64,000 nucleotides of DNA from Nitrososphaerota archaeon (GTDB lineage: Archaea > Thermoproteota > Nitrososphaeria > Nitrososphaerales > Gagatemarchaeaceae), in assembly GCA_027887005.1 (NCBI GenBank), contig JAPCJI010000005.1, positions 20,452 to 84,451 on the forward strand, written 5' to 3'. Every line of letters starts with the position of its first letter. Position 1 is the first letter of the stretch. This document shows, one piece after another, positions 50,090 through 59,060 of the stretch. The notes under the pieces are model-generated. The model was not told the DNA's origin. It ran no database searches and saw nothing but the letters and a program-made list of their open reading frames with translations. The position numbers and the translations under genes were made by a program.

Positions 50090-50500
50090 ATGGACATCCA
50101 CGGCTATCACATACCAGAAGACCTCCTCTACACCAAGGAGCACGAATGGGCCAAGCTGGATGGCCAGGCGGTCAGGGTCGGCATCACGGACTACGCCGCC
50201 AAGACCCTCAACGACGTGGTCTACGTGGCTGCTGCTAAGGTCAACGACAGGGTGGCCCAGTTCAAGACCATGGGAACAGTCGAGTCCATCAAGGCGGTGT
50301 CCGAGTTGTACTCCCCGGTTTCCGGCACCGTGGCCAGGGTGAACGCGGAGCTGGACACCCGCCCCGAGCTGGTCAACAAGTCTCCCTACGGAGAGGGGTG
50401 GCTGGTCGAAGTAAGGGCGGACGACTTCGAGGCGGAACGGAAGAAGCTCCTAGACGCGAATGGATACGCCGCGCACCTCGAAGCACTGCTCAGGAAGTAA
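50090..50500 (+). CDS. gcvH: Glycine cleavage system H protein
   Basis: 136 residues, ATG start. The lipoyl-lysine lies in MGTVESIKAVSELYSP near residue 68, and YTKEHEWAKLDG at the N terminus and NKSPYGEGWLVEV are family-typical. Carries the lipoyl arm between glycine cleavage subunits. Partner of the upstream gcvT. Lipoylation enzymes are not seen here. Confidence 0.95.
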   Translation: MDIHGYHIPEDLLYTKEHEWAKLDGQAVRVGITDYAAKTLNDVVYVAAAKVNDRVAQFKTMGTVESIKAVSELYSPVSGTVARVNAELDTRPELVNKSPYGEGWLVEVRADDFEAERKKLLDANGYAAHLEALLRK

Positions 50501-50577
50501 GGCCGAGTCGTACCGACCATCCGTCAAGCGAGCCTTTCGCCATCCACTGAAGGCCTTCTCAATACAAACAACCGACC

Positions 50578-50586
50578 ATTAAAATA
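50578..50586 (+). promoter_or_regulatory. TATA box of aglB
   Basis: ATTAAAATA lies about 20-28 nt before the TTG at 50606, in agreement with a leaderless transcript starting there. Confidence 0.45.
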
Positions 50587-50605
50587 CCCCAAGTCGACTC
50601 GCGGC

Positions 50606-53035
50606 TTGGAATTGGGTCTTTCACTTGGAGGACTGAGGTCCGCGGTGAAGAGGCCGACGGTCTCGCGGCGCGCCGTGATGACCGCGATGGTCCTCTCAAT
50701 CGTATTCACGATCACAATCACCATAAGGGCCTACGCGGCGAAGTACGGCTTCTTCCTGAACGAGTTCGACCCCTACTATGACTACTACGCCGCATCGCAC
50801 ATTGTGAGCCTCGCCCAGACCAATGGGCTCTACTATGCGCTGTTCAACAACCCGTCCAACTGTGGGCCGAGCGTCATTACTGCCTGCCACTCTCTCCAGG
50901 GTTACTTCAACTGGCACGACATCACGACCTGGTACCCTGAGGGCAGGAACGTCGCAGCCACCTCTCAGGGAGGGCTGCAGCTGGCCGGCGCTGTGATCTA
51001 CCTCCTGATCCACAACGTCTTCGGGGTTCAGATCACCCTCTACGACACGCTGGTCCTCCTCCCGGTGTTCTTCGGCGCGATAACTTCGGTTCTGTTCTAC
51101 TTCCTCGTAAGGAGAATCGGCGGAGACGCGGCAGGGCTCTTCGGTGCGCTGGTCATCGCGGTCTCGCCTCCCCTGATAGAGAGGGGCAACCTCGGTTGGT
51201 TCAAGTCCGAGCCGCTCGCAATCATGCTCTTCGTGGCCGCCAGCTACCTGGTGCTCACGGTCTTTGACAAGGAGCGGGGACTGCGCAGCAGGGTGCTCAG
51301 GGCAATCGGAGGGGGCCTCCTGATCGGATACGCCAACACCGCCTGGGGTGGAGGCGACTACTTCAGCGCGGCCTTCGGCCTGATGTTCATCATCATCCCG
51401 TTCCTGAACTTGGACCTCGCTGGGGTCTCGCCTGCGATAATCTCCTTCACTGCCTCGACGATCTTCGTCAGCGCGATTTTCCCCAGACCTGGGGTCGCAA
51501 TCGTCACCAACCCAGTCGGGCTGGCCCTGATAGGCGGGACGGTCTTCGTTCTCGTCGCCCAGTGGGCGAAGACCTGGACCAAACCCTCAGACTACCGGAG
51601 CACCTTGGTCAAGTTCCTGTTCGGCTTCGCCCTCGCCGGCATGACCCTCATCAGCTTCGGCCTTGTCGGGGGCCTCTCTCTGAGGTACCTTTCCGCCATC
51701 GCGCCCTGGGCCCGAAGCGGCAACGCCCTCGTCCAATCGGTCGCAGAGCACTTCGTCCCGAGCGGAGGCGACTACTTCACCTCCTACGCCATCCTCCTCT
51801 CCTTCGGGATGGCCGGGGCCCTGATAGCCTTCAGGCGGAAGACCGTCCCCATGGTCTTCGCCCTGATCTTCGGCCTGACCGGGCTCTACTTCTCCGCCGC
51901 CTTCTCCCGTCTTCTAGTCTACTCCTCCATCGCTCTGGGGATCCTCGGAGGGATCGGCCTCGCGGAGCTGGCCTACTCGATCGTCAAGCCGGGCACGATC
52001 CAGCTCGTGAAGAAGAGGCAGGCGCCGGTCGCCCGGAATGAAATGAAAGTGGTCTTTACAATCGCAATGGTGGCCCTGATGGTCCTCCCCGCGGGGACCT
52101 ACTGGATACCCAGTCCGATTCAATGCACGAGCGCAGGACAGGTCTTCTGCAACCAGAGCCCCGCAGACAGCGCGGTCAGCCTGGCCAACGGAGCGACGAC
52201 CTACAACCGTGCAGCCTTCCCGGACTGGATACAGACCCTGCAGTGGGTCAGGCAGGACACCCCGACCAACGCGGTCATAGTCTCCTGGTGGGACTACGGC
52301 TACTGGTTCGCGGTGATGGGCAACAGGACAACGGTGGCTGACAACGCGACCCTGAACAACACCAGGATAGCGGAAATAGGCAACATGTTCATGTCGAACG
52401 CCACCCAGGCTGCCAAGATCGCGAGGTCCATGGGCGGGGACAGGCCAACCTACGTTGCCATATTCATCACGGGAAGCCTCGTGCCGATATCATCCCAATC
52501 AGGAACCACCCAGCAGTACTACATCCTGCAAGTGCCAAACGGAGGCGGGTTCACCGCTGGGGGCGGGGACGAGAGCAAGAAGCAGTGGTTCATCCGCATA
52601 GGGAACACGCCGCAGCATCCGCAGAACGAATCCCAGTTCCTAGAATGCTCCGGGACCACCAACCCTGACCTGACGTCGGGCGGCCAGCCCTGCCAGAACA
52701 TCGACGACTTCAACCTGACCCCCTACGCCCTTCAGAACACTTTGTTCGCCCAGATGCTTCCGTTCAGGTTCGCAGGGTATCTCGTCAGCCAGACCTCCAG
52801 TTCCGGGACCAACAGCGTCTCCATCAGCCCGACCTACCAGTTCGGGTCGAACGGGTCCCCGCCGGTCGAGGCCTTCGCCTACCCGGGGAGCCTGGTCTTT
52901 GACAAGAACAGCACGGGGCCTTTCAGGCTCGCCTACGAATCGTCAAGCATAGTCAGCCCAGAATCCTGCCCAGGCACCAGCTCCACGTCGGGGCTCGGGT
53001 GCTTCAACGGCATCCTGATCTACCAGCTGAATTAG
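50606..53035 (+). CDS. aglB: Oligosaccharyltransferase AglB (STT3 family)
   Basis: 809 residues, TTG start supported by a TATA box. About thirteen membrane spans precede a C-terminal globular domain. The catalytic first loop contains NEFDPYYDYYAASHI near residue 50, and the sequon-binding motif is WWDYGYW near residue 561 followed by NRTTVADNATLN. It moves lipid-linked glycans onto Asn of secreted proteins. Several NxS/T sites in its own external part suggest self-glycosylation. Stop overlaps the convergent nop10 stop. Confidence 0.94.
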   Translation: MELGLSLGGLRSAVKRPTVSRRAVMTAMVLSIVFTITITIRAYAAKYGFFLNEFDPYYDYYAASHIVSLAQTNGLYYALFNNPSNCGPSVITACHSLQGYFNWHDITTWYPEGRNVAATSQGGLQLAGAVIYLLIHNVFGVQITLYDTLVLLPVFFGAITSVLFYFLVRRIGGDAAGLFGALVIAVSPPLIERGNLGWFKSEPLAIMLFVAASYLVLTVFDKERGLRSRVLRAIGGGLLIGYANTAWGGGDYFSAAFGLMFIIIPFLNLDLAGVSPAIISFTASTIFVSAIFPRPGVAIVTNPVGLALIGGTVFVLVAQWAKTWTKPSDYRSTLVKFLFGFALAGMTLISFGLVGGLSLRYLSAIAPWARSGNALVQSVAEHFVPSGGDYFTSYAILLSFGMAGALIAFRRKTVPMVFALIFGLTGLYFSAAFSRLLVYSSIALGILGGIGLAELAYSIVKPGTIQLVKKRQAPVARNEMKVVFTIAMVALMVLPAGTYWIPSPIQCTSAGQVFCNQSPADSAVSLANGATTYNRAAFPDWIQTLQWVRQDTPTNAVIVSWWDYGYWFAVMGNRTTVADNATLNNTRIAEIGNMFMSNATQAAKIARSMGGDRPTYVAIFITGSLVPISSQSGTTQQYYILQVPNGGGFTAGGGDESKKQWFIRIGNTPQHPQNESQFLECSGTTNPDLTSGGQPCQNIDDFNLTPYALQNTLFAQMLPFRFAGYLVSQTSSSGTNSVSISPTYQFGSNGSPPVEAFAYPGSLVFDKNSTGPFRLAYESSSIVSPESCPGTSSTSGLGCFNGILIYQLN

Positions 53036-53196
53036 CCGGACTTCTCGTAGGCCAGCGGGCTTCTGTAGCGGGCGTACTTGTCGTCTGGGGAGTATCTCGC
53101 CGGGTGGACCGTCACCGTGTTACCTTGGCAGTACGGACACTTCTCGCTGATGGTGTACCTGCCGCAATCCACGCACTTCAGCATAAGGCTCCTCAT
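53032..53196 (-). CDS. nop10: H/ACA RNP component Nop10
   Basis: 54 residues. It begins with the ATG overlapping the aIF2alpha stop (ATGA). MLKCVDCGRYTISEKCPYCQ is the Nop10 zinc ribbon, and HPARYSPDDKYARYRS near the C terminus is the typical segment that binds Cbf5. Guides pseudouridylation with Cbf5, Gar1 and L7Ae. The aIF2alpha-Nop10 order is common in archaea. Confidence 0.95.
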   Translation of the reverse strand: MRSLMLKCVDCGRYTISEKCPYCQGNTVTVHPARYSPDDKYARYRSPLAYEKSG

Positions 53197-53993
53197 GCTG
53201 CCCCGCCGTGCTTCCTCGAGATCTCGCGCTTGAAGCTGAAGGTGTCGTGCTTGCCCACCCCGTCTTTGATCTTCTCGAGCACGCCCTCCAGGGCCTTGTC
53301 CGCCTGTTTGTAATCATCCGCGGTTATCCTTACTCTGTACCTCGGAGCGCCGGCATAGGTTATGTGGACCTGGGCCGCTGGAAACTCCGAGGCAGCGAGG
53401 AGCGTCTTCTTCACCTGCTCGATGCCGTCGGGCGACTTCGAAGAGACCTCAACCAGCGCTCCCACCTCGTAGCTGGGAGGCACGATCTTCTCGGCTGCGG
53501 CCTCGGCGATGGCCCTGGAGGTGTTCTCCGGAAGCTCGAGGGGCGCGAGCCCCTTGTCCCCCTTCTTCGCAGCCGTCTCGAGGGCCTCGTACAGCGTGCC
53601 GAAGTGCTCCTCGAGCTTGTCTCTGATGGCCTTGGTCTGCCCGTCGTCCAGGCCAAGCTTCTTCTTGACCGCGTTGATAATCGCGACCGCCCTCTCTTCT
53701 CTCTTCCACTCGATGACCCGGGCGCGTCTCTCCTCGTTGGTGACCTGTCGGAGCGAGAGGTCGATTTCCCGCCTCGCCCTGTTGGCCCTGATGACCTTGA
53801 GGACCAGCTTCTGAGAGACCTTGGCCACACGTTCGATGTTCCTCACCCAGCCGGTCGATATCTCAGACACGTGAAGGAAGCCGTTCAATCCTTCGTACTG
53901 GTCCAGGTTGACGTAGATACCGTGGGAGGTGATCTCTCTGACTGTGCAGACCACGACTTCGCCCGGCTCGGGCATCGGGTTCTCTGAGCTCAT
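53193..53993 (-). CDS. eif2a: Translation initiation factor aIF2 alpha
   Basis: 266 residues, ATG start. N-terminal S1/OB domain (GEVVVCTVREITSHGIYVNL, GFLHVSEIS), helical middle, and C-terminal alpha-beta domain with APRYRVRITADDYKQADKAL. The alpha subunit of the initiator tRNA-binding trimer. The cluster L44e-S27e-aIF2alpha-Nop10 is a conserved archaeal arrangement, and gene overlaps imply one message. Confidence 0.96.
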   Translation of the reverse strand: MSSENPMPEPGEVVVCTVREITSHGIYVNLDQYEGLNGFLHVSEISTGWVRNIERVAKVSQKLVLKVIRANRARREIDLSLRQVTNEERRARVIEWKREERAVAIINAVKKKLGLDDGQTKAIRDKLEEHFGTLYEALETAAKKGDKGLAPLELPENTSRAIAEAAAEKIVPPSYEVGALVEVSSKSPDGIEQVKKTLLAASEFPAAQVHITYAGAPRYRVRITADDYKQADKALEGVLEKIKDGVGKHDTFSFKREISRKHGGAA

Positions 53994-54033
53994 CTGGAAC
54001 TTCTCACCCTGATACAGGTAATATGGGTTTGTC

Positions 54034-54231
54034 CTAACCGAGCCTCTTCACTATCGTCGCCAGGACGACCGACTTCCCGCCCTTGCTCTCCGCCAGCTTC
54101 CTCCCACATCCCCTGCAGCCGATGTCCTTCGCGGAGTTCGAGAAGATGATCCTTTCCTCTCCGCAGTCGGGACACTTGACCAGCAGGAATTCGCTCTTCA
54201 TCTTCGGGATGGGCTGCCTCTCGCGCCTCAT
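54034..54231 (-). CDS. rps27e: Ribosomal protein S27e
   Basis: 65 residues. The four-cysteine zinc finger CPDCGEE...CRGCGRKL is diagnostic. The ATG at 54231 overlaps the L44e stop (ATGA); an internal start at MKSEFLLVKC is possible, but coupling supports the longer form. Confidence 0.95.
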   Translation of the reverse strand: MRRERQPIPKMKSEFLLVKCPDCGEERIIFSNSAKDIGCRGCGRKLAESKGGKSVVLATIVKRLG

Positions 54232-54506
54232 GCCGCGATCTCCGCCTTCCTCAGTCGGATTCCATCTCTCATTATCTCCCTATTGCACTCCTTGCACTTC
54301 AGCCTGATGGTCGCCTTCTTGGTCGTCTTTGCGGTCCTGATCAGTTCAGGGAACTTCTGGCCGCCGTAGCCGCTCTTTCTCTTTGCCTGCCTCCGAGCAC
54401 CCCAGGAGCCCGCCCTTTCCTTTCCTCTCTTGTAGAGGGCGACAGAGTGCAAGGTATGCTTGTGACACCAGGGGCAGTTCGTTCTCATTTCCTTTGGAAA
54501 CTTCAA
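54228..54506 (-). CDS. rpl44e: Ribosomal protein L44e
   Basis: 92 residues from TTG (MKFPKEMRTNCPWCHKHT). Zinc finger CPWC...CKEC, basic centre GSWGARRQAKRKSGYGGQ. Large-subunit E-site protein shared with eukaryotes; leads the L44e-S27e-aIF2alpha-Nop10 operon. Confidence 0.96.
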   Translation of the reverse strand: MKFPKEMRTNCPWCHKHTLHSVALYKRGKERAGSWGARRQAKRKSGYGGQKFPELIRTAKTTKKATIRLKCKECNREIMRDGIRLRKAEIAA

Positions 54507-54566
54507 TCCAGATTACCTGAAGTGAAGGCCGCCCTTATTCACGCATTTAAGCTTGGCCTGGTTTTC

Positions 54567-55160
54567 CTAGGCCAGGCTCTCCTTTCCTTCATCCCACCAG
54601 CCGCCCATCCCCTCCTTCAGGGCGGCCATCACATCCAGCCCTGGTTTCCCTTTGACCTGCACTGAGACCATCCTCCCGTCCTCGGACGCCGAGGTGGCCG
54701 AGTGGACGTTTGCGAGGAAGAACATGACAGCCCTGGGGTCGGTCCTCCACCGCCGCTCGACGAGCTTCACTTCTCGCCTCCTGTGGAACGCCGGAGGGAT
54801 GTCGAGGAGGGCCCCCAGAGCGGCCCTGGCACGGACGTCGTCGTTGCAGAGGACGCCCACCGTGAAGTGCTCCTGCTCCGAGCCCTCCCTCAGGACCGCC
54901 TCCAGTCTCGGCACCACGTGCATGAAGACCAGGACTCCCGCTTCGCGGTCGAGCTTCCGGACAGAGAAGTGGCAGAGAGGTCTGTCGTCGCGGCTTTCGA
55001 TCCTTGGTATGAACCAGAGCCGGAACCTGTCTGTGAGCGCGTTCCACTCGCCCCTGGCCATCCTCCCGACGTCGAAGTCGACTGGTGTGAACGGAACACT
55101 GGCGACGAGGGAGTAGACCCTGCCCAGTCCGGGGCCGTAGGCTGACAGGGGAACCCTCAA
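54567..55160 (-). CDS. Conserved-context protein of unknown function, next to PCNA
   Basis: 197 residues from TTG, divergent from the PCNA gene and upstream of L44e. It is a mixed alpha/beta protein with tryptophan and arginine-rich parts (GEWNALTDRFRLWFIPR, RREVKLVERRWRTDPRA). No motif I can assign. An overlapping longer frame on the same strand (54589-55230) has glycine/arginine-rich shadow composition and was not chosen. Position suggests replication or translation, no more. Confidence 0.5.
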   Translation of the reverse strand: MRVPLSAYGPGLGRVYSLVASVPFTPVDFDVGRMARGEWNALTDRFRLWFIPRIESRDDRPLCHFSVRKLDREAGVLVFMHVVPRLEAVLREGSEQEHFTVGVLCNDDVRARAALGALLDIPPAFHRRREVKLVERRWRTDPRAVMFFLANVHSATSASEDGRMVSVQVKGKPGLDVMAALKEGMGGWWDEGKESLA

Positions 55161-55331
55161 CAGGTTCCTCTCGCCGAAAAGAACCAGCTAGACATGGTGG
55201 AGCTAGTCGTCCGACGCTCTTAATCACCAATGACGGCGTCAGTTTCAGCGCCCGGGACGGCGACCGAGCCGGACATCAACCAATCTTTATTATGCCAGGT
55301 GGAAGAGCCCGAAACAGGCGTTCACGGCAAA

Positions 55332-56084
55332 TTGTTCTTCGCGAAGACATCCTCCAGTCAAGAGTGGAAGGCCGTCGCTTCAGCCGTCAAGACCCTCGTG
55401 GAAGAGGCAACTTTCGAGGCAACGGGCGAATCCATGACATTCAGGGCCATGGATCCTTCCCACGTCGCCCTGGTCGATCTCTCCTGGCCCAACACCGCCT
55501 TCGAGAAGTACGAGTGCGACAAGCCGTTCAAGTTCAGCCTGAGGGTCGAAGACCTGGTGAAGCTGATCGGGAGGTCCGACTCCAAGGACAGCGTCGAGAT
55601 AACCTCCACGGAGGAGGACGCCATCATGATGAAGTTCACCAACGGCTACAAGCGGGAATTCACGATTCATCTTATCGAGAGCACCGGAGGGGCGGCGCCC
55701 CTGCCCAAACTCGAGTTCGACACCAAGGTCACGCTCACGAAGTCCATCTTCGAGAAGCTGCTCAGCGACATATCCGTAGTGTCGGACCAAGTCACGATCC
55801 TGGCTACCAAGGACAAGCTCGCCTTCTCGGGCAAGTCTGACGTCGGCAAGGCAGACATAGCCCTGGAGAAGAACGACGCCGACGTGCTCGAGCTCCAGGT
55901 GGGCGCGGAGAGCAAGGCCACATACTCCATCGATTACCTAATCGGGATCATCAAGGCGATGGGGGGTGTCTCCGATACCCTGCTCGCGGAGTTCTCTACG
56001 AAGAAGCCGATCAGACTCGAGTTCAAGCTCAACGACCAGGGAGCCCGCGTGCACTACTTCCTTGCGCCGCGCGTTTCTGATTAG
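55332..56084 (+). CDS. pcn: DNA polymerase sliding clamp PCNA
   Basis: 250 residues from TTG 55332, giving MFFAKTSSSQEWKAV, the usual PCNA start and length. The frame is open from an ATG at 55230, which would add 34 residues with no family match; a TATA-like TTTATTA at 55284-55290 lies inside that extension. VEEATFEATGESMTFRAMDPSHVALVDL is split here as VEEATFEATG and FRAMDPSHVALVDL, both clamp-typical; the C terminus YFLAPRVSD is acidic-basic as expected. Ring clamp for PolD and others. PriS and GINS follow. Confidence 0.93.
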   Translation: MFFAKTSSSQEWKAVASAVKTLVEEATFEATGESMTFRAMDPSHVALVDLSWPNTAFEKYECDKPFKFSLRVEDLVKLIGRSDSKDSVEITSTEEDAIMMKFTNGYKREFTIHLIESTGGAAPLPKLEFDTKVTLTKSIFEKLLSDISVVSDQVTILATKDKLAFSGKSDVGKADIALEKNDADVLELQVGAESKATYSIDYLIGIIKAMGGVSDTLLAEFSTKKPIRLEFKLNDQGARVHYFLAPRVSD

Positions 56085-56125
56085 GAACAGATTGCTTATC
56101 TGAATGTGATAGCGGAAACGACTCC

Positions 56126-57214
56126 TTGAACGACGCCACGAAGAACTTCCTCAAATCAGCCTACAAGGAGTTCTACTTCAGGCGCGCCGACGCCATCGAG
56201 TTCCCGGATGAAATCCAATCAAGGGAGTTCGGCTACATCCCCTTCGGAGGGGGCATGGTTCGCCACCTTTCATTCAGGAACGAGGGCGAAGCGGTGGCAG
56301 AGGTGCTGAAACAGTCTCCGTCGTCGGTCTACTGCTCCAACGCCAAGTACGAATCGCCGACCCTCCCGATCGAACAGAAGGGATGGCTCGGCGCGGAGTT
56401 GATCTTCGACATCGATGCAACCGACATCCCTACTCCGTGCAAGAAAGCCCACGACATCTGGTACTGCGACAAGTGCCACGTGTCCGGAAGGCTCCCCCGA
56501 CCCCAGAAATGTCCGAAGTGCGGAGGGACCACATCGCAATTCCACGGCACCTGCGAAGTCTGCCTCGGGGCGGCGAAGGAACACGCGCTACGCGTGGTGG
56601 GCTTCCTGACCGGGGACTTCGGCGTCGAACGGGAAGCGATTCGGCTCTACTTCTCAGGAAACAGAGGCTACCATCTGCACGTCTTCGACCCGAGGTTCAA
56701 CCCCCTTGACCAGCTGGGCAGGGGGGAGATAGCCGACTACATGCGAGGCGCATCGCTGCCCCTCAGCCAGACCATCGCCTCCACCCTCCGGCGAAAGCCG
56801 GCAGGCGCTGGCGCCCAGGGGGAGGGCTGGACGAGAAGAATCACTGGATACGTCGAAGAGAAGCGCCAGGGTTACGGCGGGACCCTGCAGAAGCTCGTCT
56901 CCGAAGCCGTCTCGTCCCAGCGCGCGCTGGTGGACACATCTGTGACCACCGATATCCACAGGGTCTTCAGGCTTGCCGGAACCCTGCACGGGAACACGGG
57001 CATGTGCAAGACGCGCATCGAGTCCATCGAGTCCTTCGACCCTCAGACCGACCCGGTGGTCCTCAGCCCGAAACCGGTGAAAATGAACGTCGACTTTTAC
57101 CCCGCCTTCATTATGAAAGGCGCGAAGTTCGGCCCCTTCAAATCCGAATCCGCAGAACTGCCGACGTTCGCCGCCGTCCCAATATTAACAAGGGGTCTGG
57201 GGGAGGTCACCTGA
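56126..57214 (+). CDS. priS: DNA primase small (catalytic) subunit PriS
   Basis: 362 residues, TTG start. Archaeo-eukaryotic primase with catalytic acids in IFDIDATD near residue 93 and a later Asp in the HRVFRLAGTLHG region. The zinc-binding stem contains CDKCHVSG, CPKCGG and CEVC (about residues 112-152), one pair more than in short PriS forms. GNRGYHLHVFDPRF near residue 179 is the conserved SGxxGxHxH/W equivalent. Synthesises primers with PriL (1269). The GINS gene starts directly at its stop, an archaeal priS-gins pairing. Confidence 0.95.
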   Translation: MNDATKNFLKSAYKEFYFRRADAIEFPDEIQSREFGYIPFGGGMVRHLSFRNEGEAVAEVLKQSPSSVYCSNAKYESPTLPIEQKGWLGAELIFDIDATDIPTPCKKAHDIWYCDKCHVSGRLPRPQKCPKCGGTTSQFHGTCEVCLGAAKEHALRVVGFLTGDFGVEREAIRLYFSGNRGYHLHVFDPRFNPLDQLGRGEIADYMRGASLPLSQTIASTLRRKPAGAGAQGEGWTRRITGYVEEKRQGYGGTLQKLVSEAVSSQRALVDTSVTTDIHRVFRLAGTLHGNTGMCKTRIESIESFDPQTDPVVLSPKPVKMNVDFYPAFIMKGAKFGPFKSESAELPTFAAVPILTRGLGEVT

Positions 57215-57772
57215 TTGACCGAGACCACCATCGAGTTCCTGAAGCGGCACCTTGACCTGGAGCTCAACTCGACCCTCCTGCTCCCCCTCCCCGAGGATTT
57301 CTACTCCAGGATCTCAACCTACAGCCAGAAGCTCAAGAGGTCGTCGGGCTCGGGCAGTTCTGAGGCGTCAGTGCGCCTCATCGCGAGGCAGGCAGGCCTG
57401 ATAGACTCGATGGCCCGGCAGTTCCTCGCACTAAGGGCCAGGAAGGCGACAGGACAGGCCGCTTTTCTCCAGCTCCTCCCCGAGGAGCGCTATGTCTGCT
57501 CCGCCCAGCGCAAGTTCAAGAGGAGGTTCGACACATTCGTTGAGGCCGTCTCGGGGGGGCAGCCATCCTTCGTCGAGTTCGCCCATCGAGCAGAGTCAGA
57601 GAGGAGCATCACCGTGAAGTTCGCCAAGCGCGTGAATGAAATGGTGGGGCTGGACGCGAGGCGCTACGGCCCCTTCGAAGCCGACGACGTCGCTTCAATC
57701 CCCGCGGCGAGCGCCGACATACTCATCGCCGGAGGGGACGCGGTAGAGATCTACACCAGAGAAGAAGCCTAG
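57215..57772 (+). CDS. gins15: GINS complex subunit (Gins15/Gins51 type)
   Basis: 185 residues from TTG directly adjoining the priS stop. The helical A domain (LPEDFYSRISTYSQKLKRS; LLPEERYVCSAQRKFKRRFD) and small C-terminal beta domain (ASADILIAGGDAVEIYTREEA) are arranged as in Gins51. GINS joins MCM and primase at the fork. Confidence 0.85.
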   Translation: MTETTIEFLKRHLDLELNSTLLLPLPEDFYSRISTYSQKLKRSSGSGSSEASVRLIARQAGLIDSMARQFLALRARKATGQAAFLQLLPEERYVCSAQRKFKRRFDTFVEAVSGGQPSFVEFAHRAESERSITVKFAKRVNEMVGLDARRYGPFEADDVASIPAASADILIAGGDAVEIYTREEA

Positions 57773-57902
57773 GAATAGCTTCGCCAGGAATCTTGGTTGT
57801 AAATCAGTTTCGCGCTCCCCCTCGCCTATCGAAAGCAGTATTCGCGTTCTCCTTATTTTCGTCAGTCCGCGATGGGAGAATACGACTTCAAGTTCGGGGC
57901 TC

Positions 57903-58352
57903 TTGGGTAGGAAGGGACCGCGGTATACGAGTGATGAAACGGACGAGCTCTTGGACGCGCTCGCCGCCGGAATATTTAGGGGAGAAGGAACTACAGTCTG
58001 CACTGTAATTGGATGGCGACGCAAAACACCTACACCGCGTCTGATGTCATCTGTGAGGATGTGCGACAGGAATTCCGTCGAATATGTGGCGAAGTCTCCA
58101 GGATGGAACTCGAAAGTCAGGTTGGAGGCACGAAAACGTGGGCACTGTTCCGCAGGAGGATTCGAATGGGGAACATCAGTTTCGGGTGTGTGTAGAGTGA
58201 GGAACGCGATTCTGCCGTGGATAGCTAAAGGATACCTGAGGGGGGAGAAAGCCGACCAGTATTTTGATGCGGTGGCGAAGTTCAGGAGGGCGAGGGAGGT
58301 CTTTCAGCCGGAGGAGCCTGGACATCGTGGGAGGGAGCGTCAGGCTCTTTGA
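57903..58352 (+). CDS. LAGLIDADG-like homing endonuclease, possibly degenerate
   Basis: 149 residues from TTG. The segment LLDALAAGIFRGEGTT near residue 17 matches a single LAGLIDADG-type motif with the metal-binding Glu in GEG. The end AILPWIAKGYLRGEKADQYFDAVAKF resembles the usual C-terminal helix of small single-motif enzymes. Composition is lower in G+C and more irregular than its neighbours. A promoter-supported ATG at 57870 opens a different frame (MGEYDFKFGALG) that stops at once near 57906, hinting at a frameshift. It lies alone between GINS and TFS. Function uncertain. Confidence 0.45.
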   Translation: MGRKGPRYTSDETDELLDALAAGIFRGEGTTVCTVIGWRRKTPTPRLMSSVRMCDRNSVEYVAKSPGWNSKVRLEARKRGHCSAGGFEWGTSVSGVCRVRNAILPWIAKGYLRGEKADQYFDAVAKFRRAREVFQPEEPGHRGRERQAL

Positions 58353-58388
58353 GACTGATTCGGGGGTAATCTTGAGGTTCCCAATCCA

Positions 58389-58733
58389 TCAAGAGTATGA
58401 CCTCCAGGTGTGGTTGCACTTCACGCACCTGTAGAACTGGGTCGGAGGCTCGTCTCCGCTCCTCGTCTGGAGGAACCACCACATGGCCTCGTTGTGGCCG
58501 CACTTCGGGCACTCGATCTTCGTCGTAGGCAGGGTGTTGAGCTTGTTCTCCTTGTCGCCCACCACCTTGATGGGGGCAGCGTTGGCAAGTTCCTCCTCGG
58601 TCGCCTGCTTGACCGAGTTCCCTGTCTTCCGGGAGTAGCCGCAGTTGTCGCACAGGAGTGTAACCGAAACCTCGCGGGGTCCCTTGATCTGTTTGAGCTT
58701 CAGCCGGGTCCCGCACTTCGGGCAGAAATTCAC
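58389..58733 (-). CDS. tfs: Transcription factor S (TFS, TFIIS-like cleavage factor)
   Basis: 114 residues from GTG 58733, giving MNFCPKCGTRL; a TTG one codon earlier is also possible. Two zinc ribbons: N-terminal CPKCG...CDNCG and C-terminal CPKCG...CVKC, the latter with the acidic loop QTRSGDEPPTQFYRC that reaches the polymerase active site (Asp-Glu present). Rescues backtracked RNA polymerase. It starts 4 nt after the rpoL stop. Confidence 0.94.
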   Translation of the reverse strand: MNFCPKCGTRLKLKQIKGPREVSVTLLCDNCGYSRKTGNSVKQATEEELANAAPIKVVGDKENKLNTLPTTKIECPKCGHNEAMWWFLQTRSGDEPPTQFYRCVKCNHTWRSYS

Positions 58734-58737
58734 CAAT

Positions 58738-59025
58738 TCAGTTCGACCCGCCACCAAGTGCCTTCTTTACGCCTTCGAAGAGCTCCTGGGTGGTTTCCAT
58801 CGCCCTCTGAACGCTGTTCGCGAACGCCTTCTCCGGCTTTATGCGCTGGGCCCTGACCTTCAGGACCAGTTTCTTGATCAGCGGATGAGGGGGGATGACG
58901 CCTGCGAATGTGACGCTCTTCTCCTCAAGGAGCTCGTGGTGGACTATTTCGGCCAGCGAGTAGTCCTCCCCCGTAATCTCGACAGTGAGGCCCTTCTCAT
59001 CTTCAGACGTAGTCTGGACCTGCAT
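58738..59025 (-). CDS. rpoL: RNA polymerase subunit L (Rpb11-like)
   Basis: 95 residues from ATG 59025. The block DYSLAEIVHHELLEEKSVTFAG is split across two strands of the Rpb11/RpoL fold, followed by IPPHPLIKKLVLKVRA. It dimerises with RpoD in the polymerase assembly platform. The longer frame to 59262 runs across the Csl4 gene and is not used. Confidence 0.92.
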   Translation of the reverse strand: MQVQTTSEDEKGLTVEITGEDYSLAEIVHHELLEEKSVTFAGVIPPHPLIKKLVLKVRAQRIKPEKAFANSVQRAMETTQELFEGVKKALGGGSN

Positions 59026-59060
59026 TTGCTTGGGTTGCCCTCGATTTCTCGTTAATAAGC

